Of a stretch of DNA of 64,000 nucleotides, positions 9,531 to 18,845 are shown piece by piece. The position numbers and the translations under genes are program-made. Source of the DNA: Cochlodiniinecator piscidefendens (GTDB lineage: Bacteria; Pseudomonadota; Alphaproteobacteria; Rhodobacterales; Rhodobacteraceae); the NCBI RefSeq assembly GCF_011326755.1, contig NZ_JAAOIE010000002.1, forward strand, positions 248,001 through 312,000, given 5' to 3'. Under the pieces are notes generated by a model, which saw only the letters and a program-made list of their open reading frames with translations, searched no databases and was not told the origin of the DNA. Every line of letters starts with the position of its first letter. Position 1 is the first letter of the stretch.

Positions 9531-9598
9531 ACAACCGCCTGCGATACACTCGAAATGCTTCGCCAACCACAAAGTACGAGTTAGACGCAGGCGTTTGT
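9531..9598. repeat. Long imperfect inverted repeat between sdaA and the EamA transporter gene
   Basis: Outer arms 9531-9543 and 9586-9598 pair over 13 bp with one mismatch (core CGCCTGCG/CGCAGGCG). Inner arms ACTCG (9548-9552) and CGAGT (9577-9581) extend the stem. It has no T-run, so a simple intrinsic terminator is doubtful. An RNA-stability element, or the remnant of a small repeat, is possible. Confidence 0.5.
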
Positions 9599-9651
9599 AT
9601 CCCTACAAAGAACCGCTTGAAACACCATCTCAGCACACCTAGCGTGCGCGC

Positions 9652-10563
9652 ATGACACATGACCGCCCCATGCTTGGATTGCTATTGATGACCGGATTTT
9701 GCGTTCTAGCCCCACTCGGGGATGGAATGGCTAAACTTCTGAGCGAAACCGTTTCACTTGGGGCATTGCTTTTTGTGCGATTTGCGGCGCAGGCGGTTTT
9801 TCTCGGACCTGTTGTTTGGGCGCTAAAGCTAAACTGGCGCATGCCAAGCCACATTTTCAAGTTGGTGGTCGTGCGTACTATTTTGCACATCATGGGCATT
9901 GGGCTCATGTTTAGTGCGCTGCGCTACCTCCCACTTGCAGACGCGATTGCCATTGCCTTTGTCATGCCTTTTATCATGCTGTTGCTTGGTCGCTTGGTTT
10001 TAAACGAAGAAATCGGCAGCCGCCGTTTGATCGCCTGTTTCGTCGGCTTTATCGGCACCCTCTTTGTCATCCAACCGAGTTTCACCGCAGTTGGTTACGC
10101 AGCACTATTGCCTTTAGGGGTGGCCTTAGTCTTTGCGCTTTTTATGCTTGTTACACGGCAGATTGCAAAAGTGACCGACCCTATTGCTTTGCAAGCCGTA
10201 TCAGGCAGTCTCGCTTCTTTGATATTGCTGCCCGCCCTGATGTTTGGTCAGTTCAACGATATAGCTGACCTCACTTTGCAAATTCCAAACCTCACCACCG
10301 CATGGCTGATGCTGGCGATTGGCGCGGTTGGTACAATTGCACATTTACTGATGACATGGTCACTGCGTTACGCGCCGTCTGCGACGCTTGCTCCGATGCA
10401 ATACCTCGAAATCCCCTTTGCAACTATCATCGGTTTTGCACTTTTTGGAGATTTCCCAAATGGTCTGTCAGCGCTGGGAATAGCGATCACAGTCGCCGCG
10501 GGCCTCTATGTTATTTACCGTGAGCAGGCCATCGCGCGTCAGATTCCATCAACCCAGCAATAG
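9652..10563 (+). CDS. EamA/DMT-superfamily transporter
   Basis: The 303-residue protein is almost entirely hydrophobic, with about ten predicted membrane helices in two EamA repeats (about 1-140 and 150-295). The family exports or imports small metabolites; the substrate cannot be told. The ATG at 9652 gives the usual length for the family. Its last 53 bases overlap the end of the convergent thiamine pyrophosphokinase gene. Confidence 0.85.
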   Translation: MTHDRPMLGLLLMTGFCVLAPLGDGMAKLLSETVSLGALLFVRFAAQAVFLGPVVWALKLNWRMPSHIFKLVVVRTILHIMGIGLMFSALRYLPLADAIAIAFVMPFIMLLLGRLVLNEEIGSRRLIACFVGFIGTLFVIQPSFTAVGYAALLPLGVALVFALFMLVTRQIAKVTDPIALQAVSGSLASLILLPALMFGQFNDIADLTLQIPNLTTAWLMLAIGAVGTIAHLLMTWSLRYAPSATLAPMQYLEIPFATIIGFALFGDFPNGLSALGIAITVAAGLYVIYREQAIARQIPSTQQ

Positions 10564-11200
10564 CAACGTCTAACATTTCCCGTGGTAGCATCACCAACGC
10601 GTTAGGGTGATCCATTTCCAGATGTACTGCACCAGAGGTTTGATTAGAAACCCCCGTCCGCCCACCTGGACTAAGGTTGAGCCCATCAATCGGCCACTCT
10701 AATCCCGTTGAACGCCCTGTGGCATGCCCCATTGGAAAAATTGAAAAGCGCATTCCCAACGGTAAATCCAAATCCAGTACGGGCGGCGCGAGAAAGACAA
10801 TCTCTTCGTCATTCACCAATAAGCACTGTTGCGAAGGAAACCCCATCAATGTGGAAAACACGGTCAGCGTATGATCCAATCGGCCCGTGGTAAAACCAAC
10901 GCCTAAAATGAGTGGCGCAGTGATTCTCGAGATGCACTTTTCAAAGTCCGTCGTGTTTTGCTCTGATACATGATGCAGTCGATCTGCTGGAATACTGAGC
11001 CGAGTTGCCTCTTTCATCGAATCAAAGTCGCCAATAACCCCATTCGGCATGACATTTACTTCGGCCAAATGCTCTGCTCCGCCATCTGCTGCGAAGGTAA
11101 ATTCAGTTATTTCCGTACAATCGAATAAATCGCGCGTCCGAATTGGGGCACCACCAACTAGGGTCACAATATCTTTTGTGGTAAAGGTAAATTCCGGCAT
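10511..11200 (-). CDS. thiN: Thiamine diphosphokinase
   Basis: The 229-residue protein matches thiamine pyrophosphokinase, which transfers pyrophosphate from ATP to thiamine to make TPP. The catalytic N-terminal domain contains FAADGGAEHL, GVIGDFDSM (the metal-binding GDFDS) and FTTGRLDHTLT (the DH motif). The C-terminal beta domain has the usual SNQTSG turn. I see no TPP riboswitch in the 130 bases upstream. The 3' end overlaps the EamA transporter gene by 53 bases on the other strand, which can give antisense interference between the two transcripts. Confidence 0.92.
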   Translation of the reverse strand: MPEFTFTTKDIVTLVGGAPIRTRDLFDCTEITEFTFAADGGAEHLAEVNVMPNGVIGDFDSMKEATRLSIPADRLHHVSEQNTTDFEKCISRITAPLILGVGFTTGRLDHTLTVFSTLMGFPSQQCLLVNDEEIVFLAPPVLDLDLPLGMRFSIFPMGHATGRSTGLEWPIDGLNLSPGGRTGVSNQTSGAVHLEMDHPNALVMLPREMLDVAIAGLMESDARWPAHGK

Positions 11201-11332
11201 CTACGGCGTATCCCAATAGCAATTGCCACATTCTTGCCCTGAAATGAGACAAATATCATCCCAGTTTCGTGGTTTTTTTGCACAAAGTTAAAGTTACTAC
11301 CGTGTTACAAAGTAAAGAAAGCGAGCAGAACC

Positions 11333-13381
11333 ATGGTGGGTTCGAATAAAATCCTTACTGTTTCCTACGGGACATTTTCATGCACCCTTGAAGGATTCGA
11401 TGAGTCCTTCGGGACAATGAAGGCCATTGCTGAATATTTTCAGGATTTGGCCTCTAACGATAGATATTTCGGGGCGGAACCTCCGACGCCGGACGCAGAA
11501 ATGCTGACACGGATCGCAGAACGCGAAATCCAAAAACGTGTCGAAGCAAAAATCAGCGATTCTGGTGTTGTACTGCGTGCCGCAGAATTGGCGCCACCCG
11601 AAGCTACGGCATCTGCACCAGTAGCAGAACCTACTGTTTCAGAGCCCGCAACAGAGGCACCCGCAGTTGTGGAACCTCAACCGGCAGCACCAGTAGCGGA
11701 AACGGCAGAAGTCGAAGACGTTCCTGAAACACAACATGACGACTCCGAAAGCATCGCCGCGAAATTGCAGCGCATACGTGCTGTCGTTTCACGCAATGAA
11801 GGTTCGTCTTTTGACGATGACGAAAGCCCTGTTGGCTTCGCCGGATTTGAAGACGCTGAAGTTGTGGATGAAGATCTTCGGGAAGCCGAAGCTGTAGTCC
11901 CGGAAATCAACGAAGATCTGGAAGTCGCCGAAGAAGCTCAAGCTGAAACAGGCGAAGAACGCGAAAGCGCTGACGATGCCTTAGAACAAGCCGAAATCGC
12001 GGTAAGCGACGAAGAAACCGTTTCTGAGGACAATTCTGCAGAAATCGATGATTTATCTGCTCTTTTAGATCGAGTCACCGATTTCGAAGAAGAGCAGGAA
12101 GAGCCCGAGCTTGAAGCGCTCCCGGATGTATCTGAATACATAGAGGACGAGGGTGATCTCGGCGATGATACGATCGCGGCAGCTTTGTCAGCTATTGAAG
12201 AAGACATCTCAGACGATGAAGAGCTTCAAGTTCAGGATATCGTTGAAGAAGGCAAAGCAGAGGATTCTGTTGAAGACGCTCCTGTTGCGCCTATGCGGGC
12301 ACGCGTTCTCAAAATAAATCGCGCGGCATTAGAAGCAGCAACAGCAGCGGGAACTGTGAACGACCTTATCTCTGAAAAGGCCGAAGCGGAGCCGGAAGTC
12401 GAAGACGAAGCCATCGCCGCCGCAGTTGAAAGCAGCCTTTCACAAGAAGACGAAGATGATTTGTTACGTCAGTTGGCTGAAGTTGAAGAGCTTGAACCAA
12501 CTGTAGACCTAAACCTCGAAGAGGAAGACACAGCCGCGGATATCTCTGAAGAGATCGATCTGTCGGGCTTAGATGATCTGGAAGAAGAAGAGTTTGAGCC
12601 AGAAATCGAACCTGAGCAGGCTATTTCCCCACGTCGTGTTTTAACCGAGACCCCAGCTGCAGACGAAGAATCAGTTGATCGGCTTCTACGCGAAACCAAC
12701 ACTCAACTGGAGCAACCTGAATCCAGCCGTCGCCGTTCTGCCATTTCGCATTTGCGGGCTGCTGTGGCTGCGACCGTCGCAGATCGTAAACTGAAGCAAG
12801 ACGACGAAGCACAGGACGACGACAACTCAGACAGCTACCGTGAAGATTTGGCATCTGTCATGCGTCCAAAACAGGGTGATACGCCTGCACCAAGCCGCCG
12901 CGTCGCACCTTTGATGTTGGTATCTGAACAACGTGTTGATCAGATCGAAACACCTGCAGTGCAACAACCTGCCGCCGCTGCAAGCCCAGCTGCAGTACGC
13001 CCACGTCGGGTTCAACGTTCTAGTGCGGTTTTGAAAGAAGTAATCGAAACCGAAGAAACGGTTGCGGCACCCGCAGACGACAACATCTTTGCCGAAAGCG
13101 TGTCTTTCGCAGATTTTGCCGAACGTCTGGGTGCAACCGAACTGCCTGATTTGTTGGAAGCAGCAGCAGCATACACGTCGTATGTCCAAGGATTGCCGAA
13201 TTTTTCTCGCCCTCAAGTCATGCGCCAAGTTGCTGCATTTCAAGGGCGCGAAAACTTCAATCGCGAAGATGGGTTACGGTCTTTTGGACATCTGTTGCGC
13301 GAAGGCAAAATCGTCAAGATCAAACGCGGACAGTTTGAAATTTCTGAAACAACTCAGTTTAAACCAGCCGCAAACGGTTAA
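11333..13381 (+). CDS. Very acidic modular protein of unknown function
   Basis: I do not recognise a named family. The 682-residue protein has a compact N-terminal segment (about 1-85: VSYGTFSCTLEGFDESF, then NDRYFGAEPPTPDAEML). A long low-complexity region (about 85-480) rich in Glu, Asp and Ala follows, then a basic linker with RRVAPLMLVSEQRV. A folded C-terminal segment (about 586-682: SVSFADFAERLGATELPDLL, then REGKIVKIKRGQFEIS) closes it. The ends look like conserved globular modules and the middle like a disordered charged spacer. No signal peptide or membrane helix is visible. The last 16 residues are positively charged. A strong terminator follows. Similar architectures occur in Rhodobacterales, as far as I recall, without known function. 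Confidence 0.75.
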   Translation: MVGSNKILTVSYGTFSCTLEGFDESFGTMKAIAEYFQDLASNDRYFGAEPPTPDAEMLTRIAEREIQKRVEAKISDSGVVLRAAELAPPEATASAPVAEPTVSEPATEAPAVVEPQPAAPVAETAEVEDVPETQHDDSESIAAKLQRIRAVVSRNEGSSFDDDESPVGFAGFEDAEVVDEDLREAEAVVPEINEDLEVAEEAQAETGEERESADDALEQAEIAVSDEETVSEDNSAEIDDLSALLDRVTDFEEEQEEPELEALPDVSEYIEDEGDLGDDTIAAALSAIEEDISDDEELQVQDIVEEGKAEDSVEDAPVAPMRARVLKINRAALEAATAAGTVNDLISEKAEAEPEVEDEAIAAAVESSLSQEDEDDLLRQLAEVEELEPTVDLNLEEEDTAADISEEIDLSGLDDLEEEEFEPEIEPEQAISPRRVLTETPAADEESVDRLLRETNTQLEQPESSRRRSAISHLRAAVAATVADRKLKQDDEAQDDDNSDSYREDLASVMRPKQGDTPAPSRRVAPLMLVSEQRVDQIETPAVQQPAAAASPAAVRPRRVQRSSAVLKEVIETEETVAAPADDNIFAESVSFADFAERLGATELPDLLEAAAAYTSYVQGLPNFSRPQVMRQVAAFQGRENFNREDGLRSFGHLLREGKIVKIKRGQFEISETTQFKPAANG

Positions 13382-13400
13382 ACTTTCAGAACTAAAACGT

Positions 13401-13431
13401 AAAACGGAGGGCCTTAGCCCTCCGTTTTTTT
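13401..13431. terminator. Bidirectional terminator
   Basis: The 9-bp perfect stem ACGGAGGGC/GCCCTCCGT (13404-13412 with 13417-13425) has loop CTTA, a T-run to the right and an A-run to the left. It serves the 682-residue gene and the convergent DUF2842 gene, whose stop codon lies at its right edge. Confidence 0.9.
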
Positions 13432-13660
13432 ATGTGTTGTCATCCTTGGTGTTTGGATCGGCTTGGCCAATCCCCTTGAAAATCGATTTCAACGGAATGG
13501 CCCACAAAACCCCCAACCCAATATAAATTGCCAATTCCAGCAAAATATGAGGCCGCTCAAATAGGTTCACCACAGTAACCGCGGCTACAATATAAGCTGG
13601 TAATCCTAAGATCAGGATCACCAGAGACCACCGCCGACGTGCTTTGTAACTAAGAGCCAT
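13430..13660 (-). CDS. DUF2842 small membrane protein
   Basis: The 76-residue protein has a basic N-terminus and two membrane helices (about 11-32 and 40-62), matching the DUF2842 family found mostly in alphaproteobacteria. Its ATG overlaps the purA stop codon (ATGA), so it is translationally coupled to purA. The function is unknown. The coupling implies it is made whenever adenylosuccinate synthetase is made. Confidence 0.85.
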   Translation of the reverse strand: MALSYKARRRWSLVILILGLPAYIVAAVTVVNLFERPHILLELAIYIGLGVLWAIPLKSIFKGIGQADPNTKDDNT

Positions 13661-14952
13661 CAGTCAGCAAACGGGTCAGTCACGAGAATCGTGTCGTCCC
13701 GCTCTGGGCTGGTGGACAAAAGCGCGACCGGGCACTCGATCAGTTCTTCGACTCGGCGCACATATTTGATCGCATTTGCAGGCAAATCAGCCCAAGACCG
13801 CGCACCTTCGGTGCTTTCGCTCCAACCTGGCATTGTCTCGTAAATCGGTGTGCAACGCGCCTGTTGATCCGCAGCAGTTGGGAGATAATCCAGACGTTCT
13901 CCGTCTAGTTCGTAACCAACGCAAATCTTAAGCTCTTCGAAACCATCAAGAACATCGAGTTTGGTAAACGCGATGCCGCTCACGCCAGAAGTTGCGCAGG
14001 TTTGACGCACCAGAACGGCATCAAACCAACCGCAGCGACGCTGGCGTCCTGTAACGGTTCCAAACTCATGACCGCGTTCACCTAAACGCTGGCCGTCAGC
14101 ATCAAACAATTCTGCTGGGAACGGTCCTTCGCCGACGCGTGTCGTGTAGGCTTTTACGATTCCAAGTACAAAATCAATTGCGCCCGGTCCCATACCTGTA
14201 CCGGTTGCAGCCTGACCCGCGATCACGTTCGAGGACGTCACAAACGGATATGTGCCGAAATCAATATCCAAAAGCGCGCCTTGTGCACCTTCAAACAAGA
14301 TACGTTTGCCGGATTTGCGTTTTTCAGCAAGGACCTTCCAGACAGGGGCGGCGTATTGCAGCAATGATGGTGCAATTTCTTCGAGTTGTGCGATCAATGC
14401 ATCGCGATCCACCTCGGGCAAGCCCATGCCGCGTCTCAATGTATCGTGGTGCTGCAACAGTCGATCTACGCGGGCCACCAATGTATCGCGGTCTGCAAGG
14501 TCAGCAACGCGAATGGCACGTCGGCCTACTTTATCTTCGTACGCTGGGCCGATACCTCGACCAGTCGTGCCGATTTTCGCGACAGTGTTTTGGCCTTCGC
14601 GTGCACGATCCAATTCCCCGTGCACTGGCAAAATCAATGGCGTGTTTTCCGCAACCATCAAGTTTTCCGGCGTGATATCGACGCCTTGGCCCTGCAATTT
14701 TGCGATCTCTTCGCGCAGGTGCCATGGATCGAGGACTACTCCATTTCCGATCACGCTCAGCTTACCGCCGCGAACGATACCAGATGGCAATAGCGATAGC
14801 TTATATACCTTCCCGTCGATCACCAGGGTGTGGCCAGCGTTATGCCCCCCCTGAAACCGTGCGATTACATCAGCGCGTTCACTGAGCCAATCAACGATCT
14901 TGCCTTTTCCTTCGTCACCCCATTGGGCGCCGACTACGACGACATTAGCCAT
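13660..14952 (-). CDS. purA: Adenylosuccinate synthetase
   Basis: The 430-residue protein is full-length PurA, which joins IMP and aspartate using GTP in AMP synthesis. Seen motifs are the N-terminal P-loop-like [16 protein letters not shown] with the catalytic Asp, GHNAGHT (catalytic His), [14 protein letters not shown] and [11 protein letters not shown]. It is followed by the overlapping DUF2842 gene. Confidence 0.98.
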   Translation of the reverse strand: MANVVVVGAQWGDEGKGKIVDWLSERADVIARFQGGHNAGHTLVIDGKVYKLSLLPSGIVRGGKLSVIGNGVVLDPWHLREEIAKLQGQGVDITPENLMVAENTPLILPVHGELDRAREGQNTVAKIGTTGRGIGPAYEDKVGRRAIRVADLADRDTLVARVDRLLQHHDTLRRGMGLPEVDRDALIAQLEEIAPSLLQYAAPVWKVLAEKRKSGKRILFEGAQGALLDIDFGTYPFVTSSNVIAGQAATGTGMGPGAIDFVLGIVKAYTTRVGEGPFPAELFDADGQRLGERGHEFGTVTGRQRRCGWFDAVLVRQTCATSGVSGIAFTKLDVLDGFEELKICVGYELDGERLDYLPTAADQQARCTPIYETMPGWSESTEGARSWADLPANAIKYVRRVEELIECPVALLSTSPERDDTILVTDPFAD

Positions 14953-15088
14953 GCTTACTTCCCGGTCATGAATGAAACCCAGCCCCCTATAACGACAGTG
15001 TAGCGATCAGGAAACCGTAAATTCGACGCAGGGCTGGACAGCACCCTGCTTTCGGGGGCATTTATGGTTTAAATTGAAGGACAGAGTC

Positions 15089-15484
15089 ATGGGGATTTTT
15101 CTGCGCTGGGTTTTTGCATTCATCTTGGTGACGGCGACTTTTAACCCAACAGAATGGAATTATGTGCGTTTAGTGCAGACATATGGCAGCGAACGTTTAT
15201 CGATCGCTGTGTTGTCAGGACTGATTCTTATCATATGCTACATCATCTACATTCGGGCCACGCTGCGTTCGATTGGTGGTTTCGGCATGTTTCTGATTCT
15301 TGCTGTTTTATCTTCGCTCATCTGGGTTTTGGTCGATTTCGGGCTACTCACACTTGAGAGTCGGGAACTCAAGCTATGGATCGGCGTCTTTTCGATCTCT
15401 GTTGTTTTAGGAATTGGCCTAAGCTGGAGCCATGTCCGACGCATGTTATCGGGCCAAAGCGACGTCGATGACTTAAACGATTAA
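15089..15484 (+). CDS. DUF6524-family membrane protein
   Basis: The frame can be extended to a TTG at 15074, but the ATG at 15089 has GAAGGA eight bases upstream, giving MGIFLRWVFAFILVTATF and 131 residues. Four membrane helices are visible. It resembles the small DUF6524 family seen in roseobacters; the role is unknown. It is followed by an inverted repeat and then secG. Confidence 0.75.
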   Translation: MGIFLRWVFAFILVTATFNPTEWNYVRLVQTYGSERLSIAVLSGLILIICYIIYIRATLRSIGGFGMFLILAVLSSLIWVLVDFGLLTLESRELKLWIGVFSISVVLGIGLSWSHVRRMLSGQSDVDDLND

Positions 15485-15490
15485 TTTCTA

Positions 15491-15522
15491 TTCAGGTTTG
15501 GGGTTGCGAGTTCTGACCTGAA
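15491..15522. repeat. Small stem-loop between DUF6524 gene and secG
   Basis: TTCAGGT (15491-15497) pairs with ACCTGAA (15516-15522) around an 18-base loop. There is no T-run after it, so termination is uncertain. Confidence 0.4.
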
Positions 15523-15561
15523 TGAATAGATAACCACATCCAACATCGCAGGGCCCGTTCT

Positions 15562-15927
15562 ATGGAAAACGTCATATTTGTCGTCTATCTGATCCTCGCA
15601 GTTTGCCTCATTGGCGCTGTGCTTATGCAACGCTCAGAAGGCGGTGGTCTCGGGATGGGCAGTGGCGGCGGTGCCGGAGGCGGCGCAATGTCTAGCCGTT
15701 CAGCGGCAACTGCGCTCGGAAAACTCACTTGGCTTTTGGCCATTGGTTTCTTTGCTACGGCTATCGCTTTGACAGTAATTGCATCAAGCAACGCAGGCGG
15801 CGGTTCGGTTTTGGACAACGGCGAAGTTACTGTAGATGACAGTGTTCCTTCGCTTCCTAACGCCGAAGATTTGCTACCACCAAGCACCGGTGAAATTTCC
15901 TTGACGCCACCAAGCGACAGCGAATAA
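15562..15927 (+). CDS. secG: Preprotein translocase subunit SecG
   Basis: The 121-residue protein starts MENVIFVVYLILAVCLIGAV, the first SecG helix. A glycine-rich cytoplasmic loop (residues about 27-45, with GMGSGGGAGGG) and a second helix (about 54-73) follow. The acidic Pro/Ser-rich tail is typical for alphaproteobacteria. SecG is the accessory third subunit of the SecYEG channel. Confidence 0.95.
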   Translation: MENVIFVVYLILAVCLIGAVLMQRSEGGGLGMGSGGGAGGGAMSSRSAATALGKLTWLLAIGFFATAIALTVIASSNAGGGSVLDNGEVTVDDSVPSLPNAEDLLPPSTGEISLTPPSDSE

Positions 15928-15952
15928 CCGAAAATCTCAATACTTTGAGTGT

Positions 15953-16012
15953 GGGGCAACACTGCCCCGCAATATATTGCGGTGATCTTGCGTAACGGAT
16001 GCGAATCCGTTA
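15953..16012. other. Cluster of stem-loops in the secG-pyrG intergenic region
   Basis: Three short self-complementary elements follow each other. GGGGCA/TGCCCC lies at about 15953-15968, the palindrome GCAATATATTGC at 15969-15980, and TAACGGAT/ATCCGTTA (15993-16000 with 16005-16012) closes on a GCGA tetraloop. They lie between the secG stop and the pyrG promoter and may protect or end the secG transcript. Confidence 0.45.
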
Positions 16013-16032
16013 TAGCTTAAATCCCGTGAGCT

Positions 16033-16051
16033 ACGGTCTTTTGGCCGTTTT
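16033..16051 (+). terminator. Probable terminator ahead of pyrG
   Basis: ACGGTC pairs with GGCCGT (16033-16038 with 16043-16048, one G-T pair) around a TTTT loop and runs into TTTT. It would end transcription coming from secG before the pyrG promoter. Confidence 0.5.
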
Positions 16052-16052
16052 C

Positions 16053-16061
16053 TGATATAAT
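16053..16061 (+). promoter_or_regulatory. Extended -10 promoter candidate for pyrG
   Basis: TGATATAAT is a perfect extended -10 element (TGn-TATAAT), 32 bases ahead of the pyrG ATG. I see no good -35 box at 17 bases, which is acceptable for extended -10 promoters. Confidence 0.45.
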
Positions 16062-16092
16062 GTAATCGACAATCACGGGGGATGCCGGCCCA

Positions 16093-17736
16093 ATGGCAAG
16101 GTATGTTTTCATCACAGGTGGTGTAGTTAGTTCGCTTGGCAAAGGTCTTGCCTCAGCTGCATTGGGCGCTTTGTTACAGGCCCGCGGCTACACAGTTCGT
16201 CTCAGAAAACTTGATCCTTACCTGAATGTCGATCCTGGCACGATGTCGCCGTTTGAACATGGCGAAGTATTTGTGACCGACGACGGTGCTGAAACCGATC
16301 TAGATCTAGGTCACTATGAGCGGTTCACTGGTGTCTCGGCACGCAACACCGATTCCGTATCATCAGGCCGCATCTATTCCACCGTTTTAGAAAAAGAACG
16401 CCGTGGTGATTATTTAGGCAAAACCATTCAGGTCATTCCGCATGTTACCAACGAGATCAAAGATTTCTTAGCGACCGGTGACGACGAAGTCGATTTCATG
16501 CTGTGTGAAATTGGCGGAACAGTTGGTGACATTGAGGGCTTGCCATTCTTTGAGGCCATTCGCCAGTTCAGCCAAGACAAACCTCGTGGTCAGTGTATTT
16601 TCATGCACCTTACCTTGCTTCCGTATCTTGGGGCATCAGGTGAGCTAAAAACAAAACCAACGCAGCACTCTGTAAAAGAGCTTCGTTCAATTGGCATTGC
16701 GCCAGATGTTCTTGTTTGTCGTTCTGACAAAGAAATCCCGGCTAAGGAACGCGCAAAAATCGCACTGTTCTGTAACGTGCGCCAAGACGCAGTTATTGCG
16801 GCCCCTGATTTAAAATCAATCTACGAAGCCCCCCTCGCCTATCATCGTGAAGGTTTGGACAAGGCTGTATTGGACGCATTCCAAATCAACCATTCACCCA
16901 AACCCGTGTTGGATCGTTGGGAAGACGTCGCAGACCGCGTATTCAATCCAGAGGGCGAGGTGCGTGTTGGCATTATTGGCAAATATACCCAACTCGAAGA
17001 TGCCTACAAATCCATCGTAGAGGCGCTGACCCACGGTGGAATGGCCAATCGCGCCAAGGTCAAAGTCGAATGGGTCGACGCCGAATTGTTCGACAACGAA
17101 GATGCAGAACCTTACCTCAAAGGCCTCCATGCTATCTTGGTTCCCGGTGGATTTGGTGAGCGCGGCACCGAAGGTAAAATCAAAGCAGCCCAATTCGCAC
17201 GCGAAAACAAAATTCCTTATCTTGGGATTTGCCTCGGCATGCAGATGGCTGTTATCGAAGCGGCCCGTAACGTTGCCAACCTCTCGGACGCAGGTTCTGA
17301 GGAATTTGACCATGAGGCTGGTGAAAAGCGCTTCACCCCAGTTGTTTATCACCTCAAAGAATGGGTGCAGGGCAACCACAAGGTCGAACGCAAAGTGGAA
17401 GACAACAAAGGCGGCACAATGCGCCTAGGGGCATACACCGCGAAACTGGCGGCAGACTCCAAAGTGGCGGGAATTTATGGCTCCACCACCATCGAAGAAC
17501 GCCACCGCCACCGTTATGAAGTCGATGTACGCTACCGAGATCAGCTTGAGAACTGTGGCCTGACTTTTTCAGGGATGTCCCCTGATGGAAGCCTGCCAGA
17601 AATCGTCGAATGGAAAGATCATCCTTGGTTTATCGGGGTACAATTCCACCCCGAACTAAAATCAAAACCTTTTGATCCACATCCCCTATTTGCTGATTTT
17701 GTACGCGCTGCGATTGAAACTTCTCGGCTTGTTTAA
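16093..17736 (+). CDS. pyrG: CTP synthase
   Basis: The 547-residue enzyme aminates UTP to CTP using glutamine and ATP. The N-terminal synthase domain starts with the family signature [17 protein letters not shown] and contains [15 protein letters not shown]. The C-terminal class I amidotransferase domain has the nucleophile in [10 protein letters not shown] and the His/Glu pair in [12 protein letters not shown]. It is full length, with its own promoter candidate and a strong terminator. Confidence 0.98.
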   Translation: MARYVFITGGVVSSLGKGLASAALGALLQARGYTVRLRKLDPYLNVDPGTMSPFEHGEVFVTDDGAETDLDLGHYERFTGVSARNTDSVSSGRIYSTVLEKERRGDYLGKTIQVIPHVTNEIKDFLATGDDEVDFMLCEIGGTVGDIEGLPFFEAIRQFSQDKPRGQCIFMHLTLLPYLGASGELKTKPTQHSVKELRSIGIAPDVLVCRSDKEIPAKERAKIALFCNVRQDAVIAAPDLKSIYEAPLAYHREGLDKAVLDAFQINHSPKPVLDRWEDVADRVFNPEGEVRVGIIGKYTQLEDAYKSIVEALTHGGMANRAKVKVEWVDAELFDNEDAEPYLKGLHAILVPGGFGERGTEGKIKAAQFARENKIPYLGICLGMQMAVIEAARNVANLSDAGSEEFDHEAGEKRFTPVVYHLKEWVQGNHKVERKVEDNKGGTMRLGAYTAKLAADSKVAGIYGSTTIEERHRHRYEVDVRYRDQLENCGLTFSGMSPDGSLPEIVEWKDHPWFIGVQFHPELKSKPFDPHPLFADFVRAAIETSRLV

Positions 17737-17743
17737 CTGATAC

Positions 17744-17770
17744 AAACGCGACCCACACAGGGTCGCGTTT
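17744..17770 (+). terminator. Terminator after pyrG
   Basis: An 11-bp perfect stem AAACGCGACCC/GGGTCGCGTTT with loop ACACA lies eight bases after the pyrG stop; the downstream arm ends in TTT. Confidence 0.85.
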
Positions 17771-17809
17771 AAGCCAGATTTATAACGTTTTCAGATCCAA
17801 CGTTATAAA

Positions 17810-18763
17810 ATGGAAAACACGCAATCGTCAGCTTATACACCACCAAACGAAGCGCAAGACATTCGATTTGCCTTGGCAATGGTTCTGGTTGCGTCGGTGG
17901 CTTTTGGATCTGTACCTTTTTTTGCCCGCTCCCTGACCGAAGCCGGCATGGCCCCACCAGCGGTGGCTTTTTTCAGGTATTTGCTCTCCCCCTTATTATT
18001 TTTTGCTTGGATTTTCCCCAAAGGGGCTGATCCAAAAGTTTTATTGTGGGGGCTGATCTCAGGCTTCATTCTGGGTTTGGGCTGGACCGGGTATGTTCTT
18101 GCTCTTGAGCTCATGCCTGTTTCGACAGCAGGCATTCTGTACATGACCTACCCAATCTTCACTCTGATCCTGTCTTGGGTTCTATTTAAAGATAAACCAA
18201 CGCAACGTGCGACCTTTGCATCGGTTCTCATATTAATTGCTGCCATCATTGGGACCTACACGCCGGACGGGGCAGCCCACATCCCCGGCAAAGCAATTTT
18301 CTATGCCATGATCGCACCTATTGGTTTTGGCCTCGCAATAAACATTTTGACCAACAAGCTGGTTAATTTGCCCAAACTTTCCCGCATGACAATCGTTCCA
18401 TTAGGTGCATCCATAGCGTTGCTACCATTGATGTTCACCTATCCGATTGAGGCTGTACTACCATCAGAGCCACGACTTTGGGCCCTTTTGCTTGGGATTG
18501 GCATTTGCACGGCATTACTCCCACAACTTTTATATGTCGCTTATGCCCCTCGCTTAGGCGCGGCAAACACTGCGATTGCGGGCAGCGTTGAGCTTCCTAC
18601 AATGTTTGTCATTGGGTGGATCGCATTCGGGGAAGAAATCACCATTTATCACTGGACAGCCGGCATAGTAATACTTCTGGCACTGTCGTTGACGTCAGCC
18701 CGTCGCGTACGAAACGTAAACACAAGCATTGCAACCTTGCGTCGGTCAAAGAAGCCGCGCTAA
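17810..18763 (+). CDS. EamA/DMT-superfamily transporter
   Basis: The 317-residue inner-membrane protein has about ten helices in two EamA repeats, a short polar N-terminus (MENTQSSAYTPPNEAQ) and a basic C-terminal tail. It is the second EamA transporter in the window and is clearly distinct from the one at 9652. The substrate is unknown. The ATG at 17810 fits the family length, though the ribosome site is weak. Confidence 0.85.
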   Translation: MENTQSSAYTPPNEAQDIRFALAMVLVASVAFGSVPFFARSLTEAGMAPPAVAFFRYLLSPLLFFAWIFPKGADPKVLLWGLISGFILGLGWTGYVLALELMPVSTAGILYMTYPIFTLILSWVLFKDKPTQRATFASVLILIAAIIGTYTPDGAAHIPGKAIFYAMIAPIGFGLAINILTNKLVNLPKLSRMTIVPLGASIALLPLMFTYPIEAVLPSEPRLWALLLGIGICTALLPQLLYVAYAPRLGAANTAIAGSVELPTMFVIGWIAFGEEITIYHWTAGIVILLALSLTSARRVRNVNTSIATLRRSKKPR

Positions 18764-18845
18764 GGCCTCGTTATCATAAGATTACCTTTGGTCAGAATAC
18801 GAGTTCAGACTTGAGTTTTTTACGTCCCGCCCCCATTGTAATCGG

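Noticed and set aside
11338-11354. GGTTCGAAT like a tRNA T-loop
   Set aside because: It lies at the start of a coding frame and no acceptor or anticodon stems fit.
12232-13243. Several Ser-rich or Cys/Arg-rich reverse frames under the 682-residue gene
   Set aside because: They mirror the Glu/Asp/Ala codon bias of the acidic gene on the other strand.
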